The notes under the pieces: generated by a model
What the model was told of the DNA's origin: nothing
The model's input: only the letters and a program-made list of their open reading frames with translations
Databases searched by the model: none
Assembly: GCA_003021755.1 (NCBI GenBank)
Contig: PXQZ01000030.1
Location: forward strand, 1-5,616
DNA: 5,616 bases
Direction: 5' to 3'
Source of the DNA: Halobacteriales archaeon QH_8_67_36
Lineage (GTDB): Archaea; Halobacteriota; Halobacteria; Halobacteriales; Haloarculaceae
Made by a program: the position numbers and the translations under genes
Shown here: positions 4,351-5,616 of the stretch, one piece after another
Layout: every line of letters begins with the position of its first letter
Numbering within the stretch: position 1 is the first letter of the stretch

Positions 4351-5616
4351 GCAGGCCGCGACGGCCTCGCTGGGCGACGTGGCGCCGGCCCGCTCCAGAC
4401 AGCAGGGGCGGCGGTCAGCCGTGACACTGAGCGACGGGCTGGCCGTGGTCGGAACGGCCGACGGCGAGCTCGTTGGCCTCGACGTCACTGGGACCGGGCC
4501 GCCGGTCGAACGGTGGCGCCGCTCCGTGGCCGACGCGCCGAGTGTGGTCGCAGCGATCCCGTTCGGCGGGGGCGTCCACTCCGGCGGCGGGCGCCGCTGC
4601 GCGTCCGCGTCCGCCGGAGGCGTAGTCCTCGGCGAACGCAGTGCCAGCGGCACCGTCCGCCGTCACGACCGCGACGGCTCCGTCCGCTGGCAGTACGACA
4701 CGCGGGCCGACGTCGGCGAGCCACGGAGCGACACCCGATTTCTGCTCCCGTTCGTTGCGAGTCTCGCCACCGACGGCGACCGGCTCTACGCCGCCGCGCG
4801 GCGCTACGAGCGCCGGCCGGACAGCGAGACCGAACGCCACTTCGAGAGCGTCGTCTACGCGTTCGACCCGGATGGACGCGTCACGTGGACCTATCGGACC
4901 GACGCCTCGCCGATTTCGCTGGCAGTCCGCGGGGACCGCCTCGCGGTCGCGTACAACCGCTGTCCCGGCGACCACCAGCAGGGGTTGGTCGTCCTCGACA
5001 CCGCCGACGGCACCCCGCGCTGGACGTGGGACCCGGGGACCGACGGCCAGCGCCGCGTAGGCGACGTGGCCCTGCTTCCGGACGGTGCGGTTGTGACCAG
5101 CCACGGCGATTACTGCGGCTACCGGCTCGCCGATGGCGGGACCGAGCGGTGGCGTCAGCCGCTGGCGATGCCCCGCGCGGTCGACGGGGAGCGTGTTTAT
5201 GCCTACCCCAACCACGTCCACGCGACGGAGTCGGGCGCGGTGTTCGTCACCGGCAACACCTACCCCGAGGACGGCCGCGAGACGGCGGTGCGCCACCCCG
5301 AGGAGCACACTGCCGTCGGCGTCTCGCCGGACGGCAACCGGCGGTGGACGGGCGATGTGGGCGGCTTCGCGAGCGGACTCGGCGCCGCGGGCGACCTGCT
5401 CGCGGTGCCGGGCGCCCAGCACTTCCGCGACCGGGACGCTGACTGTCACGGCCTCCGTCTGTTCGACGTCGAGGACGGCCCCGTCGAGACGATCGAAAGC
5501 GAGGGCATCGTGACTGCGGCGGCAGTCGCGGACGATACCGTCGTCGCCGTCGAGGAACCGGTCGTCTACCACGACGAGGGCTGCGAGCGCGGGGCGTACC
5601 GGCTCCATCGCTGGTC
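4343..5616 (+). CDS. PQQ-like (YVTN/quinoprotein-type) beta-propeller protein, 3' partial
   Basis: An open frame of 424 codons from the ATG at 4343 runs to the window edge without a stop. The protein is a series of blade-like units of the PQQ/quinoprotein beta-propeller type, with strands ending in a turn such as DGxxxW: TADGELVGLD (38-47), RDGSVRWQYDT (110-120), VVYAFDPDGRVTWTY (170-184), GLVVLDTADGTPRWTW (214-229), RLADGGTERW (261-270), VSPDGNRRWTGDVGG (327-341) and GLRLFDVEDG (370-379). Such propellers bind partners or assemble complexes; the repeat alone does not show PQQ binding. The N-terminus (MSEQAATASLGDVAPARS) is neither a Sec/Tat signal nor a membrane segment, so the protein is probably cytoplasmic, unlike most exported propellers of this class. 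The start sits in the end of the DUF3209 gene (8-base overlap). From general knowledge of haloarchaeal clusters, cobN-type cobaltochelatase genes often follow; this is not visible here. Only the last few residues are likely missing. Confidence 0.85.
   Translation, partial: MSEQAATASLGDVAPARSRQQGRRSAVTLSDGLAVVGTADGELVGLDVTGTGPPVERWRRSVADAPSVVAAIPFGGGVHSGGGRRCASASAGGVVLGERSASGTVRRHDRDGSVRWQYDTRADVGEPRSDTRFLLPFVASLATDGDRLYAAARRYERRPDSETERHFESVVYAFDPDGRVTWTYRTDASPISLAVRGDRLAVAYNRCPGDHQQGLVVLDTADGTPRWTWDPGTDGQRRVGDVALLPDGAVVTSHGDYCGYRLADGGTERWRQPLAMPRAVDGERVYAYPNHVHATESGAVFVTGNTYPEDGRETAVRHPEEHTAVGVSPDGNRRWTGDVGGFASGLGAAGDLLAVPGAQHFRDRDADCHGLRLFDVEDGPVETIESEGIVTAAAVADDTVVAVEEPVVYHDEGCERGAYRLHRW

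Noticed and set aside
4415..5608. A 397-aa open frame on the minus strand
   Set aside because: It mirrors the propeller gene, which is open for 424 codons on the + strand, has recognisable repeat blades and is coupled to the gene before it. The minus-strand product shows no domain pattern; such frames are common in GC-rich DNA.

Overview
The window looks like chromosomal or megaplasmid DNA of a halophilic archaeon (Halobacteria). The DNA is very GC-rich, the proteins are strongly acidic (many Asp/Glu, few Lys), genes are packed with ATGA start/stop overlaps, and the gene content matches the haloarchaeal cobalamin (vitamin B12) biosynthesis cluster as I know it. I cannot name the genus from the sequence.

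All seven genes lie on the + strand and read as one operon with almost no intergenic DNA. From left to right they are: the 3' part of a CbiH-type C17-methyltransferase (cbiH1, 5' end outside the window); a second, full-length CbiH paralogue with a disordered Ser/Thr/Asp-rich N-terminal tail carrying three Cys-Gly-Ala-Ser units (cbiH2); a 101-aa single-cluster ferredoxin-like protein with only three cluster cysteines; a 219-aa protein that I read as two degenerate LAGLIDADG-type halves, a homing-endonuclease-like fold apparently co-opted as a resident operon gene; a long CbiX cobaltochelatase with two CbiX halves, an MxCxxC motif and a fused thioredoxin-like [2Fe-2S] ferredoxin domain; a 123-aa helical DUF3209-type protein; and a PQQ-like beta-propeller protein that is open to the right-hand edge (424 codons seen, no stop).

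The genes fit together as follows. CbiX is expected to insert cobalt into sirohydrochlorin, and the CbiH proteins catalyse C17 methylation with ring contraction on a later cobalt intermediate. The small ferredoxin and the Fe-S domain of CbiX point to redox steps in this route. The LAGLIDADG-like, DUF3209 and propeller proteins have no assigned function; being embedded in a tightly coupled operon suggests roles in cobalt delivery, complex assembly or regulation, but that is inference.

There are no gaps above 300 bases. The only noncoding stretches are 3, 2 and 14 bases long. I see no RNA gene, CRISPR array, insertion sequence, terminator or internal promoter. The most interesting points are the LAGLIDADG-like protein, the Cys-bearing tail of CbiH2 beside a three-Cys ferredoxin, and the cytoplasmic beta-propeller.
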